This document shows, piece after piece, positions 1 through 11,294 of a stretch of DNA of 64,000 nucleotides (positions within the stretch are counted from its first letter, which is position 1; every line of letters starts with the position of its first letter). The notes beneath the pieces are model-generated. The model was not told where the DNA came from and made no database searches. It was given only the letters and a program-made list of their open reading frames with translations. A program made the position numbers and the translations under genes. Source of the DNA: Diphasiastrum complanatum (Eukaryota; Streptophyta; Lycopodiopsida; Lycopodiales; Lycopodiaceae); the NCBI GenBank assembly GCA_029204225.1, contig CM055097.1, positions 38,371,106 to 38,435,105 on the forward strand. Reading direction: 5' to 3'.

Positions 1-153
1 CTAGAGAGAGGCATTCCTCATCATAATCTATGCAGCAAAGGCTGGGAGGAGACAAGGCAGCTAGCTCCATCTTGTGTTAGAAGTAATTTGATGCTTTTGT
101 ATGTGCAGGAAGTTAGCAAGGTTTGAAGAGAAGATCACAGAGGGAGTCTAACA
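1..153 (+). repeat. 3' end of the 5' LTR of gypsy A
   Basis: The segment ends in TAACA, two bases before a tRNA-iMet-like primer-binding site. That is where a 5' LTR ends. The start of the LTR lies outside the window, so its length and target-site duplication are unknown. Bases 173-825 downstream hold the untranslated leader and show no convincing coding sequence. Confidence 0.6.
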
Positions 154-155
154 TT

Positions 156-172
156 TGGTATCAGAACAAGGG
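156..172 (+). other. Primer-binding site, tRNA-iMet type (gypsy A)
   Basis: TGGTATCAGAACAAGGG matches the 3' end complement of plant initiator Met tRNA over its first ten bases, then diverges. Its position just inside the LTR end supports priming of minus-strand DNA synthesis. Confidence 0.65.
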
Positions 173-825
173 TTTGCAAGTTTTGGAAGCTTGGGACAGC
201 AAAAAACAAAAACATTCTTGAGAGAGAAAGGGGAGTTTTTTGCTCATAACTTTCGATTGAGAGGTCACATGGCTATGAGATCTGTTCAAAACTGTTCCTA
301 TTGCCAAGGCACAGTATATTAGTCACAAGAACCAATCCCAATAGCAAAATCCAAGCGATTTTGAGAATTTTCTTGTAGTTGGTGGGCATTGGCAGGTTGA
401 AGAGTTTTTTCTTCGCAACTTTTTGTTCGATTGTTGGATCATCCTCAAATTTTGAGAGTCTTCTAGGCAGACCTCATGGGCTACAGTATGCAAACTACAG
501 CAAAGAAAATGGATTCATGATGGTGTTTTTTCAAAATTTGGTTCTCATACATAGGTGCAAAACCAGTTGAGAAGAAATTGCTTGATGATTGGGCAATCCT
601 AGCCTAAACTGGACTGATAAGAGTTCGTTAGAAAGCCATTAGGAGGGCAACCTAGTACAAATTGACCGCTTAGGAAAAGTCCAAGTCACGGAAAAGTTAT
701 AGCAATCCAAAGTTGGTCTAATTTTTGGGCCTGAATACAAGGGAAAAGGGTTTTGAGAGTTGTAGACTCATTTTTGCCAATAATTTCGACTTCTAAACAA
801 GTGGACAACTTCCAACATTGCAAAT

Positions 826-1801
826 ATGGATCCAGTAGGAGGTGCAAGCACATAAATCTTGAGAATCGAAGAAGTGGCAGCCAAGGTAGATGTCATGGAG
901 GTGATTTTACAACACATTCTCGACCAACTAAAGTTGGCTAAATCTCCACAAGAACCTAAAAGTGTTAGTGGAATGGCTATGGTAGCCGTTGAGCCTGTGA
1001 CAGTTGAGAAAGAAACTGAATAACCATTAAAGATACAGAAATTGCCTACGATTAAAGATTTGAAACCGCCAAAATACATAGGAGCAGTTGCAGTACACAA
1101 CACCGATGCAGTTGAGAATTGGATTCAAAAGTGGGAAAAGGCTTTTCAGATGTGTGGTATTAATGATGATGAACAGAAGATTGCAGAAGTCACATATCGC
1201 TTGCAAGAGACGACACAACGTTGGTGGCATAAAATTGAGAAGGATAATTTGGTGCTTGCAATTGGGATCAACTGAGAATTGGGTGCCATTAGATGAAAAG
1301 AATCAGGTAATGCAAGTCTGGTCAAGCCTCAAACAAGGCAATGCGTCCGTACAGGAATATGTGGACAAGTATAGAGAAGCATTGATGCGGATACCAGAAG
1401 AAGTGCCAATATTTTTGCAAGTATTACAGTTTGTGGAGGGCTTCAGTGAGAGCCTTAGGCCTTTCGTGAGAAAGGAACAGGCTCCAAGCCTCCATAGGGC
1501 AGTACAGATGGCCCTATACTATGAGGATGGAAAAAAGGCCAAGTCTAAGACACCTACTTCGGGAGGGTTTCAGCCTTGGGGGAAAAGAATGTTTAAAAAA
1601 TGGAAGGGTCAATCCTTGAAAGAGCAAATTCAAAGTGTGAAAAAGAGTACAGGTGCACGTGCCTCAAAAGGCAAAGGGTGGTATGGGACGTCCAATGCCC
1701 AAGGGGGCCAACGCTTTTCTACGTTATCGTCGCAGGACTTGGAGCGGGCAAAGAAAGAAAACCTTTGTTGTGGTTGTCTAGGGTGGCATAGGTGGAAGTA
1801 G
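826..1801 (+). pseudogene. gag of gypsy A, broken
   Basis: An ATG at 826 opens a frame with stops at 853 and 1021. The frame continues through a Retrotrans_gag-type domain (PPKYIGAVAV, then ENWIQKWEKAFQMCG and RWWHKIEKDN, 1065-1250). A frameshift near 1262 moves the reading into another frame (WSSLKQGNASVQEYVDKYRE, EGFSESLRPFV, 1290-1480). A basic tail and a degenerate CCHC-like cluster (CCGCLGWHRWK) end at a TAG at 1799. In family members this protein forms the capsid-like particle and binds RNA. Three lesions show that it is not translated as one product. Confidence 0.8.
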
Positions 1802-1989
1802 TGTCCTCGCAATCCCTCATGGACCACCTACAGTTTGCAAGTTGAGGAGGCAGATCCTATGAAAATTGAGGAATTGAGACAAGAAGAACCTGATGATATT
1901 CCACGGTTGATGAACGTGTCGGTGATTCGGAAGGTGGAGTCGGTTCCTTTGCCATAGTTGTCTAGAGCGGCACAACATGAGTATCAATT

Positions 1990-2235
1990 TCCTTGCACTT
2001 CTTTGATTGTTATGCATGGATGTAGAGATGTTTTCATTCTATTTGACATTGGGTCCTCACATAACGTCATTAATTCTGCTTTGATTAAATGGTTGAGAGT
2101 GAGCACACAACCATCCATGTACTAGTACACAGTCAAAATGGCTGATGGAAACGGTGTGAAAGTGTGAGATGCCAGGGTTCTGGGTACGCCTCTAACCATT
2201 CAGAGCTATATTGAGGAGTTAGATATTGAGATTAC
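1990..2235 (+). pseudogene. Aspartic protease remnant of gypsy A
   Basis: The translation around 2035-2075 reads LFDIGSSHNVIN. This is the retropepsin active-site region with the usual D-T/S-G changed to D-I-G. The family enzyme cuts the Gag-Pol polyprotein. The substituted active-site residue and the loss of frame with both flanks mean it would be inactive. It lies between gag and RT, as expected for gypsy elements. Confidence 0.6.
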
Positions 2236-2239
2236 CCAT

Positions 2240-3405
2240 TTGGCTCGCTTTGATGTGGTGCTTGGAATTTGTTGGCATGTGGCTAAGAAACCCTACATCG
2301 CTTGGGATACTCATGTGTATGAGTTCCAGCATGATGGTAGGATTCACTCCCTGCGTGGAGAGCCTGATATGCCTCCAAGACCTTTGATCGCGGTGACGCA
2401 GCTGCGTAAGGTTCAGTGTAAGTGCTTGTATGTTTATTTCTTGTATGATATGTCTGTTTCTGCTAATGAGTCTGATGTATGTCAAGAACAAACTAATCTT
2501 ACTAAGAACATAAAATGCCAAATTAGGGAGGAGTTTCTAAATGTGTTCACGAATGAACTTCCATCTATTTTACCCCCTAAAAGAAATGTGGAGCATAGAA
2601 TCGAGTTAATTCCTGGATCATCTCCTGTTAATAGACCACCTTATAGAATGAGTCTGAAAGAGGAGGAAGAGGTTAGAAGCATGATTGAGGACTATTCTTG
2701 CCAAGGGGCAAGTAAGACCTAGCTTCTCCTCCTTTGCCTCATGATTCTGGTAAAAAAGAAGGATGGGTCTTGGAGAATGTATGTGGGCTATCGAGGCTTG
2801 AACAAGATTACTGTTAAGCATTGATATCCTATGCCACGTATAGATGATCTTTTGGAAGCCCTCCATGGTGCTACAATATTTAGCAAAATTGACCTAAAGA
2901 GTGATTACTACCAAGTGAGAGTTCGAGAAGAGGATGTGCATAAAACTGCCTTCCGAACTCGTTTTGGACACTATGAATTTTTAGTTATGCCCTTTGTATT
3001 GACTAACGCCCCTGCAACATTTATGATGTTAATGAACGATGTGCTTAGGCCATTTATGGGCAAGTTTGTGGTTAATTTTGTTGATGACATACATGTTTAC
3101 AGTTGTGGTGATGCTATGCATGTTAATCACCTAAGAACTATGTTATCAACTTTGAGGGAAAATACATTGTTTGCTAATGATAAAAAACGTGAATCGTTAA
3201 AAAAAAAAATAACATATTTGGGTTTTATAGTGTTAGCATATGGAATAAAACCAGATCCGTAGAAAGTTGCTATTCTTATTGCCTTGCATGTTCCTACAGA
3301 CTTGACGACACTAAGAAGCTTTCTAGGGTTGGCTGTGTTTTATCGTAAAGGTGTGGAGAATTATTGACACGTAGCTGCACCATTGACCGATATTATAAAG
3401 TCCTC
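2240..3405 (+). pseudogene. Reverse transcriptase of gypsy A, broken
   Basis: Two main open pieces are seen, 2240-2722 and 2831-3262. The first has the pre-RT segment and the RT entry (EHRIELIPGSSPVNRPPYRM). The second has the palm ([41 protein letters not shown]) and the catalytic box as FVDD near 3077-3088, in place of the common YVDD/YLDD. A frameshift near 2720 and a TGA at 2822, a position that is usually Arg in this motif, break the frame. A TAG follows at 3260. The remaining SFLGLAVFYRK region (3315-3350) marks the start of the RNase H connection before truncation. Confidence 0.88.
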
Positions 3406-3889
3406 ATAGCAAGATTCTAGACTAAGCATACCATACAAAGCAACAACACATGGGAACTGGTGGAGGTTAAACCAACCCAAACAAACCTAGATCGTACGGA
3501 TCTAGCCCCCAAGCTATGGATCAATCCGAGTCATGGAAAGAGGAGTCACACCAGCAACATGTAGCTACCAATCACAAAATCAAGCATACACTAGTGAGAG
3601 CCCAACAGGTATACTTATACCCTCCAAGGCCCATGCACCACTAGTAGTGCACTATGACACTTCACCGGACACCTCTACAACCTATCTGGGCCATGTCATC
3701 CAGTTCTCTAATGACTCACTGATAGACCCATACCAACTCCACCACCATGTGTTTAGGCCTACAACCATTAATTATGACCATGTACACATAAGGGCCCCAA
3801 TTCCCTTATAGTCACAATTAACTTATGGGTTGTTGGTCTACCGGTCCCTAGCATGGACACGCTACCCAAGACCAGTCATGGGCATGACA
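3406..3889 (-). repeat. 3' LTR of gypsy B
   Basis: Read on the minus strand, the segment starts TGTCATGCC at 3889, directly after the purine-rich tract AAGGAGGGAAGA (3890-3903). That is the usual gypsy pol/LTR junction. A TATA-like GGTATAAGTATACC lies at about 3607-3621. The downstream (left) end is not sharp and falls somewhere between 3405 and 3450. An open frame at 3533-3811 lies inside this LTR and has no recognisable protein content. Confidence 0.65.
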
Positions 3890-4162
3890 TTCTTCCCTCC
3901 TTATTCAAGTTCTGTCCTCAAAACTTAATGTTGGGAAAGTTCCTCCTTAAGCTTCCTTCCTGTTCCCAAGAATCGTCATCGTCCTTACATCCCCTCCATC
4001 AAACCAGATGCTTGGTGACTATACGATTTCTCAATCGTTTAGTTCTTGTATCCAAGATCTTTTTAGGTTCAAGACAAGATACACCCGATGATTCATCTAA
4101 CAGGTCCAACTGATCTCCAGATCCAAGATGCTCTCCTTCACGAAGAATATTTTTGAGACGAC

Positions 4163-5462
4163 TTACATGAAATACGGGGGGATCACTTGCGATCCTTCCG
4201 GGAGTTCCAATTGGTAAGCTGAGGATCCGATCTTTTTCAAGATCTTAAATGGTCCTCTATATCTAGGGGACAACTTATAATGCTTGCCGATACGCATTAC
4301 ACTTGAATTCTTCAGGATTCTCAAATATACCCAATCTCCCACTTGGAAGTCTCTTGGTAATCTTTTCAAATTTGCATAATGTTTCTCCCTATCCTGGGCA
4401 CTTTGGACATTTTCACGTGCAACCTGTAGCATTTCCTTCATATCGTGTAGGAAATCCGCTACTTTCTAAAACTTGATTGTCCGAGTCTCAACCGCAATGG
4501 GTGACCTAGGCTCAAAACTGTACGTAAGCATAAACGGGCTATAACCGGTAGCCAAATGCTTACTACTATTATAGACAAACTCGATCAATGGAAGGTACTT
4601 TTCTCAATCAGATTGACATCTGAAAACATATGCCTGAAGCATTTGTTCCATCGTCTGATTTGTTCTTTCCGTATGTCCATCCGTCTCAGGACAATCAGAA
4701 GAAGTCCAGTGTTGTCTCTAGTTTAGCGTGTACAACCGACTAAAAGTGATCGGTGAACTTCGGATCACGATTGCTCACAATATCACTTGGTAATCTGTAA
4801 AGCCTAAACAGACGCTCTACAAATATTTGAGCTAAATCAGAATCCTTCGTAGTGGTCTTTACTAGAATAAACGTAGCCAATTTGGTAAGACGGTCAACCA
4901 CAACCCATAATGCATCATGCCATTTATTCGTCCACGATAACCCAACCACAAAATCCATGGAAATACTATCCCATCTCTTATCAGGAATATCCAATGGATG
5001 CAACAAACTGCCAGCCTCATGGCGTTCAGCTTTATTCAATTGGAATTGGTCACACTTGACCACATAAGATTCTACAAAGGGCTTGAGTTTTGGCCAATAA
5101 AAATCCCTTCTTACCAAATCCAATGTACGGTATATGTCGGGACGTCCTATGCATGGTGAGTCATGACATTCATATAGAATTTTATTCTTAACAACATCCA
5201 CATCAGGCACACAAACCTTCCCTTTCTTGAACAATAGTCCATTACGAATAGAGAAGTCATCAGTACCCTTTATATCCTTCCCCCTAGACTGATCACCATG
5301 ATCATCAGTCCCGCTTGATGAAACTGCTAAAACCCTATTCCAGATTGGTCCAAAATGTGGGTCTTTCTCATAAAGACCTCTCAGGGAGAGATAAAAGTCT
5401 GTATTGATCTCAGTGAAGGAAAATTTGTTCACTTCATCAATTCGACTACGTGCATCAGCCAA
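4163..5462 (-). pseudogene. Integrase of gypsy B, broken
   Basis: The open piece 5462-4740 holds the zinc-binding H2C2 region (ECHDSPCIGRPDIYRTLDL and a CDQF instead of CxxC) and the first two core acidic residues (DSISMDFVVGL, SNRDPKFT). After stops near 4738, the piece with the catalytic Glu follows (ETDGHTERTNQTMEQML, about 4640-4700). The open piece 4441-4163 is the C-terminal domain with a GPF motif (YRGPFKILKKIGSSAYQLEL). Family role: insertion of retrotransposon cDNA. Stops at about 4610 and 4470 also interrupt it. No chromodomain is seen after the GPF segment. Confidence 0.85.
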
Positions 5463-6050
5463 CTGATTAGATAAGCCCTTGATATATCACACTTCAAAAT
5501 CAAATTCTTGCATGAGTTCTACCCATCTGGCCTTACGACCTCTTAAATCATTTTGATTACAAAAATACTTTAAAGGTTGATGATTCGTATTAACCACAAA
5601 TTTATTACTGTACAGGTAATGCCTCCATGACTTCAATGCATGGATCACCGCAAAAAGCTCTTTTTTCTAAGTGGTATACCTGACTTGTGTATTGGTTAGT
5701 TTCTTACTCTCAAAGGTAACGGGCTGACCCTCCTATAAGAGAATAGCTCCAATAGCCATATCACTCGTGTCAATGTTAATGACAAACAACAAATCTGGAT
5801 CCACTATTCTCAAAACTGGAGCTGAGGCAATTAGAAGCTTGAGTTTACGAAAACTCTCATCTAATTTCTCATTCCATCTAATAGGAGGACTTGGCCTACC
5901 TTTGTGGCTTTTCATTCCTTTCAACATATTGTTGAGAGGCGCAGCAATCTTTGAGTACTCCTCTACAAATCTACGGAAAAACACAGTGAACCTAAGAATG
6001 ACCTAAGTTCACGCACTGTTTTAGGAATTGAGCATTCCACTACCGTCTTC
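5463..6050 (-). pseudogene. RNase H region of gypsy B, broken
   Basis: The clearest piece is 5984-5733, with the RT-RNase H connection (FRRFVEEYSKIAAPLNNML) and the start of RNase H (VINIDTSDMAIGAILL, where D is the first catalytic acidic residue). A stop at 5733 ends it. Further translation (SWRHYLYSNKFVVNTNHQPL, about 5560-5640) shows the domain continued to integrase. The family enzyme degrades the RNA of the RNA:DNA hybrid. Confidence 0.75.
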
Positions 6051-6735
6051 ACCTTTTTTTTTTTGTCAATCTTGATCCCAGAGGAGGCAATCTTATGACC
6101 TAGGTAAAGAAGTTTTTTCTTGAAAAATTCACACTCTGATTTTTTTGCATAAAGCTTCTCTTGTCTTAAGATACGTAAAACAATACATAGGTCTCTTTGA
6201 CTGTTCTGGTATAGATCAGAATATCGTCCAGAAACACTACTACGAACTTCTCCAAATATGGATTAAATAAATCGTTCATCATTTGCTGGAAAGTAGCCTG
6301 AGCATTTGTCAAACCAAAGGGCAATACAAGAAACTTGTAGTGGCCAAACCTGGTCCTAAATTTGACTTTAGACACATCTTCCGGATGTATCCTAATCTGA
6401 TGGTATCCCGTACGTAGATCAATTTTCATGAAGTATTTAGCTCCATTCAACTGATCAATGAGATCGTCCATCCGGGGTAACAAGTATTTATTTTCAACTA
6501 TTAGTTTGTTTAGACCCTTGTAATCTACACATAGCTGAAAACTCCCATATTTCTTACTCTTAAGAAGGACATGTGCTCCCCATGGAAATTTACTTGCTCT
6601 TATGTGTCCCATCCTGAGATACTCCTCAATCTGCCTTGCCACGTCTTCCTCTTCCTTTTGACTAAACCGATATGGTTGTTTGAAGATAGGATGGCTATCG
6701 GGCAAAAGATCTATCTTATGATCCACCGACCGAGC
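6051..6735 (-). pseudogene. Reverse transcriptase of gypsy B
   Basis: A 186-codon open piece (6726-6166) covers most of the RT palm and fingers: [74 protein letters not shown], and the catalytic box FLDD near 6220-6234. It retains the key residues of an active gypsy RT. It is separated from RNase H by a frameshift and from protease by lost frame. Confidence 0.88.
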
Positions 6736-7235
6736 GGGTGGTAGTTCATAAGGTAGCTACTTCGGAAAAACTTCACTGAACTCTTGCTTTAAGCAAAAGT
6801 TGTTGTTCCTGATGCGAATTTTTGGTGTTAAATCATGAAAACACATTCACATCCCCAACATCACAATGCATATGAGATTTCAAAAGCAACTGAAAGAGTT
6901 CAAACTCAGAATCATGAAGTTTCTCAATTAATTTAGCCTAGGAAATCATCGGCGATGGAAGTACATCGGTCTCTCCAGAAAAAGAGACAATCTGATCAAA
7001 CTTATCCTTCAATACCATAGAATGATTTTTAAAATCTATCTCTAAAGAGTCTGATTTGCCAAAAAACCATTCATAACCAAAAATCACATCAGTCCGGTCT
7101 AGATTCATGACATGGAAATCTAACGGCTCAACATAGTCCTGCATCCAAAGCTCTAAGTTCGAGACTTTGACATCCCAAATCTCAATGTCCGACCCTGAGA
7201 CAAGACGGACCACGTAACGGTGATCACTGACCATG
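6736..7235 (-). pseudogene. Protease/pre-RT segment of gypsy B
   Basis: The minus-strand translation shows the retropepsin C-terminal part (WMQDYVEPLDFHVMNLDRTD, then VIFGYEWFFGKSDSLEIDFK, about 7160-7015). This closely follows the gypsy pattern of a protease flap and hydrophobic core. The active-site DTG region is not present, because the sequence upstream has been replaced by copia C RT. It reads in frame into that copia RT (see 6938-7405 in the findings). Confidence 0.7.
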
Positions 7236-7570
7236 GTGAAGCCCTCGGGTTGCATCATGTAGATTTCCTCTTCTAAGAAGGCATTCAAGAAGGCATTTGT
7301 CACATCCACTTGGTAGAGATCCCATTTGAACAAAGTAGCAATGCAAATGATTAATCTTATAGTTACAAGCTTAGCTATAGGTGCAAATGTTTCTTCATAA
7401 TCCAATCCTTTTATTTGAAAAAATCCCTTAGCAACAAGCCTAGCTTTGTACTTACTAATAGATCTATCTTGATTGTACTTAATTCTATAGATCCACTTAC
7501 ATGCAAGTGGTTTCTTTCCTCTTGGAAGATTTACAAGATTTCAAGTATGATTCTCTTCTAATGCATCATA
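7236..7570 (-). pseudogene. N-terminal RT of copia C, truncated
   Basis: Translation shows the copia RT entry (KWIYRIKYNQDRSISKYKAR near 7450-7510, then MDYEETFAPIAKLVTIRLII and LYQVDVTNAFLNAF). It stops after the sequence MQPEGF at about 7237, well before the YVDD catalytic box. From there the frame runs into gypsy B protease. An extra copy of a short GCATTCAAGAAG-like word near 7280-7300 has altered the usual NGDLEEE segment. Confidence 0.75.
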
Positions 7571-8865
7571 CTATACTTGCATTGCATCTCTCCAAACTTT
7601 AGATTTATATGCTTCTTCAAAAGATGATGGTTCTTCAAGCAATGTAGCTAAAAAAGAGTAAGAGGTAGAAGATGTAGAGCCTTCCTTTTGCTTTCCCTTG
7701 TCCACATAGGTAAGCCTTGAGGGCTCGGCCTTGCTCCTTGATGATCTTCTCGGCCCCTTTTGACTCGGATCCAAATCTCCATCCTCGAGTTTGTCATGAT
7801 CCTCCTCGGGTTTGTCAAGATCCTCCTCGGATTTGTCAAGATCTTCAATGCACAATGGGTTAGATCCATTTGACAAGCTCTTAGCAAATTGTGACTCATC
7901 AAAAAGTACATCCTTGCTTACCTTTACTTTCTTGGATGTAGGATCATATATCCTATATCCCTTGCTATTTTCTCCATAGCCAACAAAGATTCCTTTGAAG
8001 GAGGTAGCATCTTCTTTCCTTCTAGTCTCCAAAGGAATGTGTACATAACAAGTACATCCAAAGATCTTAAAATCTGTTACATTGGGTTTCTTATCAAACA
8101 AGGCTTGATAAGGTGAGATCCCATCTATAGCACTACTAGGAAGTCTATTAAACAAATAATTAGCACATGTTATGGCTTCTCCCCAAAATGAGATGGGAAG
8201 TGATGCATCAAGCCTCAAAGACTTTGCACACTCATGTAGACTCCTATTTTTCCTCTCGGCCACCCCATTTTGTTGGGGGGTGTAAGAAGAAGTGTATTGT
8301 AACTTAATACCATTGATCTCACAAAAGTCTTTCATTTTAGTGCTTTGATAGAAGTACTAAGTTGTTTCTCTACTAGAGACTTGAACTTAATGAAAGCTTC
8401 ATAAACAAGAATTTTCTTTGATAGTAACTCAATCCATGTGAATCTGGTACAATCATCTATAAAAGTTATATACATCAAGGCACCTCCATTACTTGCATGT
8501 GAAAAAATATGTACATCAGAATGTATGAGATCCAAGGGAGAGAGAGATCTTAATGAATATCTCTTGTAAGAAGACTTGTGTGACTTTGCAAGGCCACATG
8601 CCTCACACATCTTTCCACACTTATTGAAAGCTCTTGGTAGGCCGAGAGCTAGTTCCTTGCTTGCCATTGACTCCATAGATTGAAGATTAGGATGGCCTAA
8701 TCTCTTATGCCAAAGCTCCACTTGAGTTAGCTCCTCCCTACCCAAGTTCACACTTTCACTTGCAACATTAGCATCCAACTTGAAAAGTCTACCTTGCTTA
8801 ATGCCACTAGCTATGCACTTATCATTTTTCAAGATGGAAACAAACTCCATTCTTGAAATGTACAT
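7571..8865 (-). pseudogene. GAG-pre-integrase and integrase of copia C
   Basis: The open piece 8865-8332 has the HHCC zinc domain (ELWHKRLGHPNLQSM ... CEACGLAKSH) and the first core Asp (LDLIHSDVHIF). The second, 8335-7571, has the catalytic Glu context (TPQQNGVAERKNRSLHECAK) and the long C-terminal region with an acidic repeat (DLDKSEEDLDKPEEDHDKLE). Between them, at about 8333, the segment that normally carries the second catalytic Asp (SDNGGEY) is missing by a small deletion, which also shifts the frame. The enzyme therefore lacks one of three metal-binding residues. Confidence 0.87.
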
Positions 8866-9200
8866 CTAGTCCATTGTCCATTAATTGTCCTACACTAAGC
8901 AAGTTTCTTGAAATGGTAGGAACATAAAAAACATTATCTAGATCTATTCTTTTAGATGTGCCTAAACAAAGAGGTATAGATCCTATGCCATCTATCTTGC
9001 ATGCTTGATCACTAGCAGTGTATATTGACTTCTTAGAGTCATTACAAGATAGAAGAGTAAAAAATAATGCTTGTTAAAGGACATGTGGGAACTAGCCCCA
9101 CTATCTATCCACCATGTGTCTTGACTTGAAGTTGGTGTAGATGCAACCAAAGGGGGATGTGTTGAATCCATCCTCTTCTTCTTCCTCTTGAGCAATGTTC
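8866..9200 (-). pseudogene. Copia C protease, broken
   Basis: The region around 9115-9050 translates to DTWWIDSGASSHMSFNKHYF, the copia retropepsin active site (DSGA). Further into pol (9000-8880) is RSIPLCLGTSKRIDLDNVFY and the VPTISRNLLSVGQL-like segment. The frame is lost several times. The protein would process Gag-Pol. Confidence 0.7.
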
Positions 9201-9741
9201 CCTTGATCTCCTTTGGCTTGTTGATTCTTCTTCAAGTAGCATTCTGAGGCAAAGTGTCCTTTCTTTCCACAAAAGAAACACTTTAGTTTTGCCTTGTTCT
9301 TCACTTTGCCTTTGGAGGTAGATTCTCCATTCTTCATCTCGGCCTCCTTGCCATGATTTTTCTTGAATGGATTTTGCTTCTTCTTGCCTTTAGATGTAAA
9401 GTTAGCTTTCTCCTCTCCTCTATTAAGTGACATGCTATCCATTCTTGTCTTGAGGTGTAGAAGCCTACTTTCCTCGGCCACAAGAACATTGTGCAACTTT
9501 TCAATGGATGGAAGAGAGTCTTGAATGGAAAATGATTGGACTAAGTTGGTGAACTCATCACCTAGACCATTCAAGATGATTTGTACTAGTTCTTGATCTT
9601 GGATCTTCTCTCCTATTGCACTTAACTCCTTGTTAAGAGATTTGATCCTAAGGACATATCCATTCTCACTTTCCAAATGGAATAATTTGTGGAAGTGAGT
9701 CTGTCACTTGATTCCATCAAATATCCACCCATGGATGACAT
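9101..9741 (-). pseudogene. gag of copia C with internal deletion
   Basis: The start is taken at the ATG at 9741, because the following residues (GGYLMESSDRLTS, NYSIWK) match the gag N-terminus of element D. Immediately afterwards about 90 codons of the UBN2-type gag domain are missing. Translation resumes at ESENGYVLRIKSLNKELSAI and runs to 9101. The nucleocapsid zinc knuckle CFFCGKKGHFASEC (CX2CX4HX4C) is intact near 9240-9285, in a Lys-rich stretch. A frame change then leads to protease. Confidence 0.85.
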
Positions 9742-10320
9742 TTTAGAATGAATTCTCTTTTAAAAATCACAAAGATTTTTGAATTTTAAAAGATCTATGA
9801 AAAGGCCTAAAGCTTACTAGAATGCCTATAGGCTTGTCTCTATCAAACTAGCACACAAGCTTGAATGATACTCAAACATCTTACCAAAAATTCCTAGCTT
9901 TCACTCTCACAAAAAAATATTGCTTTACACTTTTCTTAGAGATTTCACTTCAGCTAAGGATCTGAACAAATCAGCCTCTAAGATCTGATCTTAGACTCTA
10001 AAAAGAAATGCTTCAATGATCCAAAACACTATTTGGTCATAGGCATTAGCTAAAATGAATCTAGATCAATATTATGCTTCAAAAAGCACCAAATATGAAC
10101 TAGTATTGTGATTTTGGGACCAACAAACACAAAGTAACTTGAATTGAAAGTTGCTATACGGTTTCACATGTGTGAAAAGTACATACACATCCTCCAAGTC
10201 GTTTTGATCCAAATGATTACAAGCTATCACTCTAGAAGAACTCGCCCTCACTAGTATTGGCCAAAAACAAATTTTGCAAATGATCTTTACAAGATTTATG
10301 ATTCAATGATCACTCTCTTA
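9742..10320 (-). other. Untranslated leader of copia C
   Basis: This segment lies between the primer-binding site and the gag ATG. No protein similarity is visible. It contains a copy of the palindromic motif in the variant TTTCACATGTGTGAAA (about 10161-10176), with TACGG beside it. Confidence 0.6.
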
Positions 10321-10336
10321 CTTAGCTCTAATACCA
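10321..10336 (-). other. Primer-binding site, tRNA-iMet type (copia C)
   Basis: On the minus strand it reads TGGTATTAGAGCTAAG, one mismatch from TGGTATCAGAGC. It adjoins the end of the 5' LTR of C. Confidence 0.75.
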
Positions 10337-10856
10337 CGATAAATTTTATAGTTTTTAGGACAATAATGATTTTACTTTACAATCATAGAGAGTTATTGGT
10401 TGCTTAATCAATGAATCTATCAAGTTTTACACATTAGATCTTGATATAGATTCACTACACTTGGATTTAAGCAAGAGCAATGGATCAAGACATCATTTTT
10501 TAGTGAGAGCAGCCTCACACGTGTGGAGTACTGTCCACTGTACGGCCTGCACCTGAAACAACAAGTACAATGATACTAGATAGCAATCATACATAAAATT
10601 CACAAGACAAATGACTAGAAACCTCACAAAAGTGTAGAGTGCAAAAGTCTCATCAATCTTCTTAGCAAAATGATGATTTATGGATCAAGTACATTCATGA
10701 GTCTAGTACAGTCCAGCATCCCTTCACACGTGTGAATAGTGCCACATCACTTAGATCTATCCATTTGATCCATCCTTGATCCTTATCCAATAGTTGACCT
10801 TTTAGAATATGACTAAAATCCAAAAAGCTAGTCTCCTAGAATATAGGAGTATTTCC
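10337..10856 (-). repeat. 5' LTR of copia C, downstream part
   Basis: This is the part of the LTR next to the primer site. It continues at 16718-17060 on the far side of element D. Bases 10852-10856 (TTTCC) are the target duplicated by D. It carries TTCACACGTGTGAA at 10723-10736 and a related CTCACACGTGTGGAG at 10514-10528. The terminal CA appears changed to CG. Confidence 0.75.
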
Positions 10857-11140
10857 TGTGAAAAATTGTCAACTAGTAGTATTTTCCTAACTTGAGATTT
10901 TGTAGGCCTATGGCCAAATAAAAGTTAGAGATAGGTTCATACATGTATGTAGAGGCCCAAAGTATGTGTACACTACTTTTGAGGTCACATTAATTAGAGG
11001 AGGTCGAGTGTGGAGCTCTTCTATTGGCTCATAATTTGGTGCATTCCTATTTGACCAAATTTCTAGGTATATGGGTGAATCCTATTGGACCCCAATTTTA
11101 GCCTATCATAAGACAAGTGGCCAAGAGGCACTATGGCTGC

Positions 11141-11149
11141 TATAAATAG
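11141..11149 (+). promoter_or_regulatory. TATA box of copia D 5' LTR
   Basis: TATAAATAG matches the plant TATA consensus and is the only good candidate in the LTR. Transcription would begin about 30 bases downstream, near 11172-11180. The identical site in the 3' LTR is at 16349. Confidence 0.75.
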
Positions 11150-11294
11150 CCATCTCCACGAGTATGTACACATCTCATTTTCATTCTATTGAATGAATGT
11201 TATGCTCTTTGAAGGTCCATCTTCTTCTCTCTCACTTTTTTGTTCATATCTTGCATTCTAGCCACTAGAATTGTGATTTCTTTGTTGCTATGGC

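Larger units (their letters stand above)
1..3405 (+). mobile_element. Decayed Ty3/gypsy retrotransposon A (5' part)
   Basis: The order is LTR end (to 153), primer-binding site (156-172), a leader of about 650 bases, gag (826-1801), protease remnant (about 1990-2235) and reverse transcriptase (2240-3405). This is the Ty3/gypsy order. The element enters from the left edge of the window. It stops abruptly after the start of the RT-RNase H connection, where the LTR of oppositely oriented gypsy B begins, so RNase H, integrase and the 3' LTR are absent. Coding parts carry frameshifts and stops. It is a fossil with no coding capacity. Confidence 0.85.
3406..7235 (-). mobile_element. Decayed Ty3/gypsy retrotransposon B (3' part)
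   Basis: On the minus strand the order is protease (7235-6736), RT (6735-6051), RNase H, integrase (5462-4163), polypurine tract (3890-3903) and 3' LTR (3889 down to about 3406-3450). The protease end joins in frame to the RT of copia C at about 7236, so gag and the 5' LTR are missing. The left end abuts gypsy A. Confidence 0.85.

Noticed and set aside
3533-3811. 92-codon open frame
   Set aside because: It lies inside the gypsy B LTR, antisense to the element, with no recognisable domain.
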